From the NCBI GenBank assembly GCA_012521185.1, contig JAAYMV010000005.1:1-41183 (forward strand): a DNA stretch of 41,183 nt, given 5' to 3'. Positions 32,031 through 39,942 of the stretch are shown here, piece after piece. Made by a program: the position numbers and the translations under genes. This DNA is from Bacillota bacterium. GTDB taxonomy: Bacteria; Bacillota; Limnochordia; Darwinibacteriales; DTU012. The notes beneath the pieces are model-generated. The model worked only from the letters and a program-made list of their open reading frames with translations, did no database searches and was not told where the DNA came from. Numbering within the stretch: the first letter of the stretch is position 1; every line of letters begins with the position of its first letter.

Positions 32031-32543
32031 ATGAAAATCAGACAGTATTTACCAATAATAATCATTCTCCTGTTGTTTGGTGTTTTAGTCAGTGCTAACA
32101 ACTATTTAGTAAAAAAGCAGCCAGCAGAACCCGATTTAGATCCAAAATCACCAGAACTATATCAATCGCAGGCAGCAGATAGAGGAAATTCTTTGAAAAA
32201 TGTTGTCAGGTTTGACCTGGAAGTTGAGCTGAATAATGATGATGAAATTGAAATGAGCTACTGGACTGACAACCATGGTAATAACCGGGCCACAGTTCGT
32301 CGTGAAAATGAACGTAGGGACGATGACGAAGCCCGCCAGGAAGTAGAAATATTAATTAGCTCACTACCTCCTTTAGACCAAACTGAACCACTCACTTTAG
32401 TACAAGCAGTATTGGATCAACTGCGTGTTCACCAAAAGGATATTGAAGATTTCGAATTAGAATACAAACTGAATGATGGAAGCTATCACAAAATCGAAAT
32501 GGAGATTGACGATAAAGACGATGATCCTAACGACGACGACTAA
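32031..32543 (+). CDS. YusW-like membrane-anchored acidic protein
   Basis: 170 residues from the chosen ATG. Residues 1-25 form a signal or anchor helix (YLPIIIILLLFGVLVSA). Residues 55-160 resemble the YusW-like family: VVRFDLEVELNNDDEIEMSY, ISSLPPLDQTEPLTLVQAVL and DFELEYKLNDGSYHKIEME. The C-terminus is a run of acidic residues (DDKDDDPNDDD), which could bind divalent cations. An open frame extends upstream to 31893, but the ATG at 32031 has AAAAGGAG about 12 bases before it and starts the hydrophobic helix. Function of the family is unknown. The stop overlaps that of the convergent metal exporter. Confidence 0.65.
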   Translation: MKIRQYLPIIIILLLFGVLVSANNYLVKKQPAEPDLDPKSPELYQSQAADRGNSLKNVVRFDLEVELNNDDEIEMSYWTDNHGNNRATVRRENERRDDDEARQEVEILISSLPPLDQTEPLTLVQAVLDQLRVHQKDIEDFELEYKLNDGSYHKIEMEIDDKDDDPNDDD

Positions 32544-33478
32544 TACTCGTAATCCTCACCAACTTCAACCGGATCATTATGAATAATCATATGAATATGA
32601 TCATTCTTTAAAAAATCTCGTTCAATCCGGTCAATAATTTCATGAGCTGTTACCGAGTCCAGTTCACTAGGCATTTCTACATGAACACTAACATAACGCC
32701 GATTAGGACCATAATCATGTACCAGTAAATCATGAATTCCTTGAACATGTTCGTAAGACACAATTTTACTAGTAATATATTCCACTAATTCTGGAGAAGG
32801 AGCAAGACCCAGCAATGGGTCTGCTGTTTCTTTAATTAATTCCACTCCGCTGTACAGAATAAAGAGAGCTACGCCAAGACTAGCCCAGCCATCTAAGTTA
32901 ATACCAGTGTAATGGGCCAGTATAGTTGTAAGCAACACCGCTGTAGTGATTAAAGCATCATTACGACTGTCAACTGATAATGCTTTTAATGCTGATGAGC
33001 CAATTCGGAGACTAAGTTGATAATAAAACCAGGCCATCCATATTTTCAACAAAATAGAAGCTAATAATACTAAAAATATTATCCTGCTAAAATTTATAGC
33101 AGTAGGCCTAATAATTTCCATAATCCCACTTTTGGCCAACTCGAACCCAACCAACAATACTAAAACAGCTACAATTAACCCAGCAAAGTATTCAAAGCGT
33201 CCATGACCAAAGGGATGCTTTTTATCTGCTTTTTTAGCAGCAAAGCGAAAACCTACAAGAGTAATCACAGCCCCAGCAGCATCCATCAAATTATTGAATC
33301 CATCTGCAATTATGGCGCCACTACTAGCTAGTAAACCAACTGTAATTTTGCCAATTACCAATAATAAATTACAGAAAACTCCAGTTTGACTAGCTAAATT
33401 TCCAACAGCTGTGCGAACACTTGGCTTATTGACGTTTTCATAATTCTTCACAAACCGACGGAGCAAAAATTCAATCAT
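32540..33478 (-). CDS. Cation diffusion facilitator metal exporter
   Basis: 312 residues, six predicted membrane helices plus a C-terminal cytoplasmic metal-binding domain. SGAIIADGFNNLMDAAG near residue 53 (helix 2) and LSVDSRNDALITTAVLL near 168 (helix 5) carry the transport site; it reads N-x3-D and D-x3-D rather than the D-x3-D/H-x3-D of zinc CDFs, which fits the manganese or iron branch. KKHPFGHGRFEYFAGL near 86 and VSVHVEMPSELDSVTAHEI near 266 are family signatures. ATG 33478 follows AAAGG; an in-frame TTG at 33487 sits on that site. Export direction is by family precedent. It sits next to the copper chaperone region but does not appear co-transcribed. Confidence 0.9.
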   Translation of the reverse strand: MIEFLLRRFVKNYENVNKPSVRTAVGNLASQTGVFCNLLLVIGKITVGLLASSGAIIADGFNNLMDAAGAVITLVGFRFAAKKADKKHPFGHGRFEYFAGLIVAVLVLLVGFELAKSGIMEIIRPTAINFSRIIFLVLLASILLKIWMAWFYYQLSLRIGSSALKALSVDSRNDALITTAVLLTTILAHYTGINLDGWASLGVALFILYSGVELIKETADPLLGLAPSPELVEYITSKIVSYEHVQGIHDLLVHDYGPNRRYVSVHVEMPSELDSVTAHEIIDRIERDFLKNDHIHMIIHNDPVEVGEDYEY

Positions 33479-33498
33479 TATTTTCAACCTTTCACTTT

Positions 33499-33544
33499 AT
33501 GATCAACCAATAAATTTGTTATAATTAAGCAAGAACTTGATCAA
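33499..33544 (+). promoter_or_regulatory. Extended -10 promoter of the deacetylase gene with flanking TTGATCAA-like sites
   Basis: TGTTATAAT (33517-33525) is a perfect extended -10. ATGATCAA (33499-33506) and TTGATCAA (33537-33544) lie on each side, 38 bases apart centre to centre, placed as possible operator sites around the -35 region and the transcription start. Confidence 0.45.
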
Positions 33545-33569
33545 TATGTTTTAGAAAAGAGGTCGCCAA

Positions 33570-34367
33570 ATGCAGATACTGAAGTGTTTTCCTGGTGGAA
33601 AGTTCAAAGCCTTAACCATGAGTTATGATGATGGTAAAACTGCTGATCGCAAACTAATTGAAATTTTTAATCGGCATGGGATTAAAGGAACTTTCCATCT
33701 AAATTCTGGTCTGTTAGAACGGGATGAGCGGATTAAAGCTCATGAAATCAGAGAGTTATACCAAGGGCATGAAGTTTCAGCTCATACTTTAACTCATCCG
33801 ACAATAGCCAGATGTCCTAAGGAGCAAATCGTTCAAGAACTATTGGAAGATCGCATGCGTTTAGAAGATATTGTTGGTTATCCTGTACGCGGACTTTCCT
33901 ATCCTAATGGCTCTCACGATCCAATTGTTCGCCGAATTCTACCATGTTTAGGTTTTGAGTATGCTCGAGTTGTCGAAACCACCAATAGCTTTGGTTTACC
34001 AGAAGACTTTTTCCAATGGCAAGCTACCTGTCATCATAACCGTAATTTATTGGAGCTAGGTCAACGCTTTGTTAACTTACATAAGAAACAATATTTATAT
34101 TTAATGTATGTATGGGGTCACAGTTATGAATTTGATAACGACCAAAACTGGGATTTAATGGAGGATTTTTGTAAGTTAGTTGGTAACCGAGATGATATTT
34201 GGTATGCTACTAATATTGAAATCGTTGATTATTTAAATGCTTGGAACCAATTAAAATTTGCCGCTTCCATGAAATTTGTCTATAACCCTTCGGTGCAATC
34301 GGTTTGGTTAAGCGTTGGCGGAAAAATTATGGAAATTAAAGGTGGAGAACAAGTTAATCTAACTTAA
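33570..34367 (+). CDS. CE4 polysaccharide deacetylase family protein
   Basis: 265 residues, NodB-homology fold. ALTMSYDDGKTADRKLIEIF near residue 15 is motif 1 (catalytic base and metal Asp), VSAHTLTHPTIARCPKEQ near 69 is the HxxxH metal motif 2, RGLSYPNGSHDP near 108 is motif 3, and YVWGHSYEFD near 181 is the late motif typical of this clade. No signal peptide, so the substrate should be intracellular or an imported oligosaccharide. The family removes N- or O-acetyl groups from sugars. Its position beside a pectate lyase suggests acetylated plant polysaccharide fragments, an inference. AAAAGAGGTCG precedes the ATG. Confidence 0.9.
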   Translation: MQILKCFPGGKFKALTMSYDDGKTADRKLIEIFNRHGIKGTFHLNSGLLERDERIKAHEIRELYQGHEVSAHTLTHPTIARCPKEQIVQELLEDRMRLEDIVGYPVRGLSYPNGSHDPIVRRILPCLGFEYARVVETTNSFGLPEDFFQWQATCHHNRNLLELGQRFVNLHKKQYLYLMYVWGHSYEFDNDQNWDLMEDFCKLVGNRDDIWYATNIEIVDYLNAWNQLKFAASMKFVYNPSVQSVWLSVGGKIMEIKGGEQVNLT

Positions 34368-34376
34368 AATTGACAT

Positions 34377-34416
34377 AAAAACTGTCCACAAGCCAAAGGC
34401 TTGATGGACAGTTTTT
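34377..34416. terminator. Bidirectional terminator between deacetylase and pectate lyase genes
   Basis: AAAAACTGTCCA-CAAGCC (34377-34394) pairs with GGCTTG-A-TGGACAGTTTTT (34398-34416): an 18-bp stem with one bulge and a three-base loop, with T runs both ways. Confidence 0.88.
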
Positions 34417-34422
34417 CATTTA

Positions 34423-37023
34423 CTAGTGTTGATCCGCCTTTAAAGGATTAGTGCCATTTAAATATTCCTCTAGATTAGTATATCCATCTCCATCAAGATC
34501 GCCTGCAGGATCCAAACCATTAATTGGATTAAAACCATATTTAATCATCCACCAATCAGGAATTCCATCTCTATCACTATCTAACGGAGCAGAATAACTT
34601 CGCAAGAAGACTAATCCGCCTACATCCTCTTGGCTATCAATTATACCAGTTTTTGCCCCGTAAGATCCACCATAAGTTGCTGTACCAGTGCGCACTTCTT
34701 CCACAATTCTTTGGTCAATACTATCTCTAGCTGGCAAAGTAGCACCAGCATGGGCTAAAACCAACTCATATGCTTCTTCTGCAGTATGGGTTGTAACATA
34801 AGGGACATCAAATGGTTGATCCTGTTTGACTTCAGAATAGACACCAACCCGAATTTGGACACCACCAGCCCAGTTATTCTTACTTATTTCTGGATAACCT
34901 TCCACATAGTTATCGGCAATATACCAACGACCACCATTAGATAAATCTAAAATTCGATGATGAACCGCACCTTTGCCAGTAGCTGGACCTGGTTTATAAT
35001 AATTGGCAATCATATTATGATTACCGCCTTCGCCACCATAAGTGCTGTTAAAGCCCCAGTTGTAAATCACATTATTACGCATGTCCGTTGCTGGTTCGTC
35101 TACAGTTCGTTCTGCATCAAAACGTGGGTTACGACTAGAATGATGAGCTAGCAAATTATGATGAAAAGAGGAAAAGCCGCCCCAAATTCCACCATAACCA
35201 TGATTGCCTTTGACATGAACTGAACTGCGTAAGCTTTCAGTGATAAATGACCATTGAACAGTCAGATTATTAGTCAAGTAAAAGCTAACACATTCATCGG
35301 TTGACCAACTAGCGGAAATATGGTCTAAAATTACATCAGATATATCACGTCCGCCAATGGTATCAGCTTCGAAAGTATTATAATCACCCATTCTAAAGCG
35401 CAAATACCGAATAATTACTTGATCAGCCCGAATATTTACTGGAGCACCTGCTACAGTTATTCCGTCACCAGGAGCTGTTTGACCAGCAATCGTAATATAT
35501 GGATTAGTAATATCTAAAGGTTCCTTTAACATAATATTCCCCGATACAGCAAATACTACTGTTCTAGGACCAGATGCGTTGACTGCCTCTCTTAAACTGC
35601 CTGGACCATTATCGTTTAAATTAGTTACGACATAAACCTTTCCACCGCGCCCACCAACAGTATATCTTCCATATCCTTCAGCCCCAGGAAAAGCAGGCAC
35701 TCGCTCATACTTTTCTGCGGCATAGTCAATTTCTAATGGGTCTAGGTGACCTAAAGCCCTTAGAATTCTTCCCGCATATTCTTGATTATCCAATTTACTT
35801 ATTTGTTCTATAACTGCTGGATTATCTTTAGCTGCATGGTAAAACATTGGGCTTAAGCGCCATAAAACTTCTTCTGAGAATTGCCCTAGTTTATCAAATA
35901 CCAATAATAAACTAGCATAAGGAACAGCTTTACATTTTTCCAAATACCGAGCGGCAATTAACTGCTGCTCAACATCACTGCTAGGATCAGTCAAAAGCTC
36001 AATAAATAGTGAAATAGTTTCTTGGTTATCAGGCTCTGATTTCTCTAAAGCATAATAGATTTCATTTTTTATTTCTTGCGAAAAGCCTTTCACTTTTTGC
36101 AGATTTAATAACACTGAGGTAATTAGCGGCTCATCTTTAGCCTTTTCACCTAGTAAATAGAGCGTCTGCTGTTGAATGAAGTGAGAACCATTTTTTACGG
36201 TCTCAACTAAAAACTGAGCGATCCGTTCTTTAGCTGCAGTAGCTGCTGAATAATAATCACCGATAATAGCTAATAGTTCTACCTTTATTTCATCTGGCAA
36301 CTTCGGAAAGGCCATTTCTAACTGGTCTAATGCAGATGCAGTCTGATTAATAATCCGAGATATGGCAGTTAATGCTTGCTTTGTATTATCTCCCGTAGCT
36401 AACTCTTCCAAGAGGGCAGCAAGCAGCTGATCATTAGTTAGTTGGAGATGACTAATTACTTGGGAAAGACGCCAAGACAACATAGTATCACCGCCAAATC
36501 CTAAAGCGATACCCTTTTTTACCTGATCATTAACTGTATTGATTGCCCGTAATGCATCAGCAGCTTGTATCCGAATATCAGTTTCTTCTTGATTATTAGC
36601 CACCACTAAAGCTAAGGAATCCGCTAAATCAGCTGCTTTTTCACCTAAAGTGAAGGCATTTCGTGCTGCTCGTTTTCTGGTTGCTGGGTTACTATCCTTT
36701 AACCCTTGTTCAATAACCGGCAAAGCAGCCTCACCAAAGGCCTCAGTAAACTTTAGTAATTCCAAACCAACAAAACTGTTGTTATCTTGAGTTTCCTGCA
36801 TAATTTGTACATAATACGAGATAGCAGCTACACCTTGCTTCTCAAGAAAATCTATAGATGCCTGTTTACTGGCTGGTTCGCCATCAACTAATTGAAAAAC
36901 AGCAGCTCTAATTTGAGCAAAAGAAGCCTGATGATTGTCAGCCATCACCACTGGAGAAACAGAACAAAATAGCAATACAAACCAAACCAGGCTAAACTGC
37001 CAAAAGTTTTTGACCTGACACAT
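34423..37023 (-). CDS. Secreted HEAT-repeat / pectate lyase (PL1) fusion
   Basis: 866 residues. A signal peptide (FSLVWFVLLFCSVSPVVMA) leads into about 400 residues of HEAT-like helical repeats (for example GLKDSNPATRKRAARNAFTL near 105). Residues about 445-800 form a polysaccharide lyase family 1 beta-helix: FPGAEGYGRYTVGGRGGKVY, GPGSLREAVNASGPRTVVF, ITIAGQTAPGDGITVAGAPV, ISDVILDHISASWSTDE and LAHHSSRNPRFDAE, the last holding a likely catalytic arginine. DSDRDGIPDWWMIKYGFNP and DLDGDGYTNLEEYLNGTNP near the end are calcium-binding thrombospondin type 3-like repeats. No sorting signal or dockerin. It should cleave polygalacturonate outside the cell by beta-elimination. AGGGGGA precedes the ATG. 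HEAT fused to PL1 is uncommon. Confidence 0.85.
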   Translation of the reverse strand: MCQVKNFWQFSLVWFVLLFCSVSPVVMADNHQASFAQIRAAVFQLVDGEPASKQASIDFLEKQGVAAISYYVQIMQETQDNNSFVGLELLKFTEAFGEAALPVIEQGLKDSNPATRKRAARNAFTLGEKAADLADSLALVVANNQEETDIRIQAADALRAINTVNDQVKKGIALGFGGDTMLSWRLSQVISHLQLTNDQLLAALLEELATGDNTKQALTAISRIINQTASALDQLEMAFPKLPDEIKVELLAIIGDYYSAATAAKERIAQFLVETVKNGSHFIQQQTLYLLGEKAKDEPLITSVLLNLQKVKGFSQEIKNEIYYALEKSEPDNQETISLFIELLTDPSSDVEQQLIAARYLEKCKAVPYASLLLVFDKLGQFSEEVLWRLSPMFYHAAKDNPAVIEQISKLDNQEYAGRILRALGHLDPLEIDYAAEKYERVPAFPGAEGYGRYTVGGRGGKVYVVTNLNDNGPGSLREAVNASGPRTVVFAVSGNIMLKEPLDITNPYITIAGQTAPGDGITVAGAPVNIRADQVIIRYLRFRMGDYNTFEADTIGGRDISDVILDHISASWSTDECVSFYLTNNLTVQWSFITESLRSSVHVKGNHGYGGIWGGFSSFHHNLLAHHSSRNPRFDAERTVDEPATDMRNNVIYNWGFNSTYGGEGGNHNMIANYYKPGPATGKGAVHHRILDLSNGGRWYIADNYVEGYPEISKNNWAGGVQIRVGVYSEVKQDQPFDVPYVTTHTAEEAYELVLAHAGATLPARDSIDQRIVEEVRTGTATYGGSYGAKTGIIDSQEDVGGLVFLRSYSAPLDSDRDGIPDWWMIKYGFNPINGLDPAGDLDGDGYTNLEEYLNGTNPLKADQH

Positions 37024-37135
37024 AAGATATTCCCCCTTACTACTGGCAAATCATTGATAAGTCAATGGTAACAATCTATTCAGATATTTCCTACGCATAT
37101 TAAACCAAATTAACAAAGATACAATCTTTTTTGAT

Positions 37136-37172
37136 ATAAAAACGGACTTGGTTCTATAACTCAAGTCCGTTT
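37136..37172 (-). terminator. Terminator after the ThuA-oxidoreductase operon
   Basis: AAACGGACTTG (37140-37150) and CAAGTCCGTTT (37162-37172) form an 11-bp stem with an 11-base loop; TTTTTAT follows on the minus strand. Confidence 0.8.
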
Positions 37173-37177
37173 GTGAT

Positions 37178-38278
37178 TTACACTTCCTGAAATGGTATAA
37201 TAGTTCGTTTCAGTGGTTCTGGTTTGCTGCAACTACTTTGCATATAATAATACTGACCTGAATTAGCGGCGTCATGAATTCCATGCATCGCCTCTAGCAC
37301 ATGATAAGTTAATTCGCCATTTGCTCGATGTTTCCTGCCAGTACGAATCGCGTAGGCCATATCAGCTACCCCAAGACCACGGCTATTCTCACTATAACCA
37401 TGGGTTAGTGGTAATTCCATCCAATCCGAATTAGCTAATTTAATCTTAACTGGTCCACCAAAAGTATTCGGATCAGGCACACTAAGGGACCCTTTCGTCC
37501 CATAAATTTCAATTCGTGGCAGGTTAGCTCCCCAAACATCAAATGAAGTAATCATGGAAACGATGGCTCCAGAAGCAAAATCAAAGGTTCCAGCTACATG
37601 GGTAGGAACTTCTACTTTAATTTTCTGACCATATTTGGCTTTGCTAGTAATAGTACGTTCAGCATAAGAAATCTTCGTTGAACCGCTAATCCGCTTGATT
37701 GGGCCAAGTAAGTTAATTAAAGCCGTTAAGTAGTAAGGCCCCATATCAAACATTGGCCCGCCGCCTTCTTGGTAGTAGAATTCTGGGTCTGGATGCCACC
37801 GTTCATGTCCGGGAGTGACCATAAATGCTGTTCCAGCTATTGGCTGGCCAATCCAACCATCTTCAATTATTTTCCGACAGGTCTGAATTCCAGCCCCCAT
37901 AAAAGTATCAGGCGCTCCACCAACTAATAATCCCTTTTTATTTGCCAAATTTAAAATTGCTTGCCCTTCTGCTCTAGTTAGTGCTAAAGGTTTTTCTACA
38001 TAAACATGTTTACCTGCCTTCAAAGCGGCTAAACAAAGTTCAGCATGAACTTTTGGCACTCCCAAGTTAATGACTAACTCAACTTCAGGATTCTGCAATA
38101 GTTCTTCGCCAGAATAATAAACATGAGGAATATTGAATGCTTCTGCTTTAGCATCTACTCTTTCGGGTATTAAATCTGCCGCTGCAATTACCTCCAAAAT
38201 CCCAAACTTAGCAGCATTCTTAAAATAAATTTCGCTAATATTACCGCAACCAATAATTCCTACTTTAACAGATTTCAT
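37178..38278 (-). CDS. Gfo/Idh/MocA family sugar oxidoreductase
   Basis: 366 residues, NAD(P)-dependent dehydrogenase acting on sugars or their derivatives. VKVGIIGCGNISEIYFKN near residue 4 is the dinucleotide loop, AGKHVYVEKPLALT near 90 carries the catalytic-region EKP, and GGGPMFDMGPYYLTALINLL near 185 matches the C-terminal catalytic segment, with Tyr where many members have His. ATG 38278 overlaps the ThuA stop as ATGA with AAAGGAG 8 bases upstream, so the two are translationally coupled; the longer reading from 38332 would run inside the ThuA gene. The substrate is not identifiable. Confidence 0.92.
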   Translation of the reverse strand: MKSVKVGIIGCGNISEIYFKNAAKFGILEVIAAADLIPERVDAKAEAFNIPHVYYSGEELLQNPEVELVINLGVPKVHAELCLAALKAGKHVYVEKPLALTRAEGQAILNLANKKGLLVGGAPDTFMGAGIQTCRKIIEDGWIGQPIAGTAFMVTPGHERWHPDPEFYYQEGGGPMFDMGPYYLTALINLLGPIKRISGSTKISYAERTITSKAKYGQKIKVEVPTHVAGTFDFASGAIVSMITSFDVWGANLPRIEIYGTKGSLSVPDPNTFGGPVKIKLANSDWMELPLTHGYSENSRGLGVADMAYAIRTGRKHRANGELTYHVLEAMHGIHDAANSGQYYYMQSSCSKPEPLKRTIIPFQEV

Positions 38279-38940
38279 TTTGAACGCTCCTTTGCTGCCC
38301 ATAAAAATCCACGGCGCATAATTTCCCGACATTCTGCTTGTTCCATAACATCAGCATGATGACCTAAAGAACAATAAAACACTTTCCCTGCTCCCCAACG
38401 TTTTGTCCAGATTACTGGCATATCCACCACACCATTAGCTGCATGGGGTCCATCGACAATCGGAAAGCGAGTTGTTGCTAAAACCTCCACTGCCGGATCG
38501 ACATGCAAATAATACTGCTCGCTTTTGACAGTAAAGTCTTCAATTCCCTCAACTAATGGGCTGGAACCTTTTTTAATATGTACAGTATACTCTACGCCGT
38601 CGTTACCGGGATGGGCTACCCAGTTACCACCAGTCATAAATTGCCATTCTACATTGTTCCGAAAAGCATCACACATTCCGCCATGATTGCCGGCGATCCC
38701 AACACCACTTGCCACAGCATTAGTCACTGCCGAACATTGTTCACTAGTAAGCTCACCCATTGTCCAAATCGGAATAATTAAATCTAACTCTTTTAAAGCA
38801 GCTTCATCATTAAAGGACTCTAAAGTCTGTGACATTTCCACAGTAAAACCTTCGTCATCAAGAATGCTTTTAAACAAAGCCGCCAACTGATCAGGCTGAT
38901 GACCTTTCCAACCTCCGTAAACAATTAGTGCTTTTCTCAA
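38275..38940 (-). CDS. ThuA-domain protein (trehalose-utilisation family)
   Basis: 221 residues with the class I glutamine-amidotransferase-like ThuA fold. KALIVYGGWKGHQPDQLA at the start, DLIIPIWTMGELT near 54, GVGIAGNHGGMCDAF near 79, GGNWVAHPGND near 104, and KVFYCSLGHHADVM near 187 are typical. ThuA proteins associate with sugar catabolism, and pairing with Gfo/Idh/MocA dehydrogenases is frequent; ThuA is implicated in processing 3-keto-disaccharides in rhizobia, and no precise reaction can be given here. The start is TTG at 38940 with GTGAGGG upstream. It is first gene of a two-gene operon divergent from the AraC regulator. Confidence 0.88.
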   Translation of the reverse strand: MRKALIVYGGWKGHQPDQLAALFKSILDDEGFTVEMSQTLESFNDEAALKELDLIIPIWTMGELTSEQCSAVTNAVASGVGIAGNHGGMCDAFRNNVEWQFMTGGNWVAHPGNDGVEYTVHIKKGSSPLVEGIEDFTVKSEQYYLHVDPAVEVLATTRFPIVDGPHAANGVVDMPVIWTKRWGAGKVFYCSLGHHADVMEQAECREIMRRGFLWAAKERSK

Positions 38941-38975
38941 TGGTCAAATCCCTCACTTCACCTATTTTACCTTGA

Positions 38976-38981
38976 ATTATA
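38976..38981 (-). promoter_or_regulatory. -10 box of the ThuA-oxidoreductase operon
   Basis: Perfect TATAAT on the minus strand about 35 bases before the start, without a recognisable -35 box. That is the pattern of an activator-dependent promoter; the divergent AraC-type gene is the obvious candidate. Confidence 0.45.
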
Positions 38982-39024
38982 CCCTTATCGAACTACAGTT
39001 GCTCGCCATTCCTTTACAAACTAT

Positions 39025-39053
39025 TAGACAAAACTTGGTTAATTTTATAAAAT
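39025..39053 (+). promoter_or_regulatory. Promoter of the AraC-type regulator
   Basis: TAGACA (39025-39030), 17-base spacer, TAAAAT (39048-39053); about 25 bases before the ATG. Both boxes are near consensus. Confidence 0.5.
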
Positions 39054-39078
39054 ACGATTAAGGACAGGTGAGTTAGCC

Positions 39079-39918
39079 ATGTGGTATTTTTTTGAAAATC
39101 GAACACAAAAAACCAAGAACCAAATTCCTTTGTCGATCTACGTTAGTAAGAATCTCCGTTTTAGAGCACACTGGCATACAGAACTAGAACTAGCCTTTGT
39201 AGAAGCTGGAGATATTTGGATTGGAATTAACAATGATAGACGAAACTTGGTGGCTGGTCAATTAGCCATTTCTCGCAGCGGAGATATTCATTATTATGAA
39301 AGCATTAGTCCATCACGAGTTATTATTTTAATCTTTAAACCCGAATTTTTCGGTTTAGCAGCCAATTGGCCTGATACTAGACAACTAGCAAGTTCATTCT
39401 TCACTGATCAAGAGCAAAACCAAAAAATTAAAGTAATCTTAGATGAAATCCTAGCTGAACATAAAAAAAGAGAAGCTTTTTATGAATTATTTATTAGAGC
39501 AAAAGTGCTCGAGCTTTGTGGTGCAATTCTTCGTTATTTACCAAACCAGCCAGTAACCCAAAATCAAGATAGGTCTTTTTCCCAGCATAAAGTCATGCAA
39601 GACATTCTATTTTATATCGAAAACAATTTTACAGAGGAAATCACCTTAAATTCCTTAGCTGAACAATTTAGAATAGATCCTTACAATTTAAGCAAAGCTT
39701 TTAATTCGATCACTGGTAGCAATCTAAGAACATACATTAATACTTTACGGATCGCTAAAGCAGAACAATTAATTATGACTACCAGTAAACCAATGATTGA
39801 AATCGCTTTTGAATGTGGTTTTAATAGCGTACGCACCTTCAACCGAGTGTACAAAAACATAACCGGTATAGCACCTTCAGCTAAACGTCTACCTAATACA
39901 TTAGAAAAGAGTCACTAG
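39079..39918 (+). CDS. AraC family transcriptional regulator with cupin sensor
   Basis: 279 residues. N-terminal cupin sensor (FRAHWHTELELAFVEAGDIW near residue 28, typical HxHxxxEx style; LVAGQLAISRSGDIHYY near 57), a helical linker, and a C-terminal double helix-turn-helix: EITLNSLAEQFRIDPYNLSK near 188 and MIEIAFECGFNSVRTFNRVYK near 236. It probably senses a sugar and activates transport or degradation genes. It lies divergent from the ThuA operon and convergent with the solute-binding protein gene. AGGTGAG precedes the ATG. Confidence 0.92.
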   Translation: MWYFFENRTQKTKNQIPLSIYVSKNLRFRAHWHTELELAFVEAGDIWIGINNDRRNLVAGQLAISRSGDIHYYESISPSRVIILIFKPEFFGLAANWPDTRQLASSFFTDQEQNQKIKVILDEILAEHKKREAFYELFIRAKVLELCGAILRYLPNQPVTQNQDRSFSQHKVMQDILFYIENNFTEEITLNSLAEQFRIDPYNLSKAFNSITGSNLRTYINTLRIAKAEQLIMTTSKPMIEIAFECGFNSVRTFNRVYKNITGIAPSAKRLPNTLEKSH

Positions 39919-39937
39919 CCTTGGCTAATGACCCTTT
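39906..39937 (-). terminator. Terminator of the solute-binding protein gene
   Basis: On the minus strand the two arms around AA pair fully if two G-U pairs are allowed, and CTCTTTT follows. On the plus strand the same positions give two A-C mismatches, so it works better for the minus-strand gene, although it overlaps the AraC stop. Confidence 0.65.
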
Positions 39938-39942
39938 GATCT

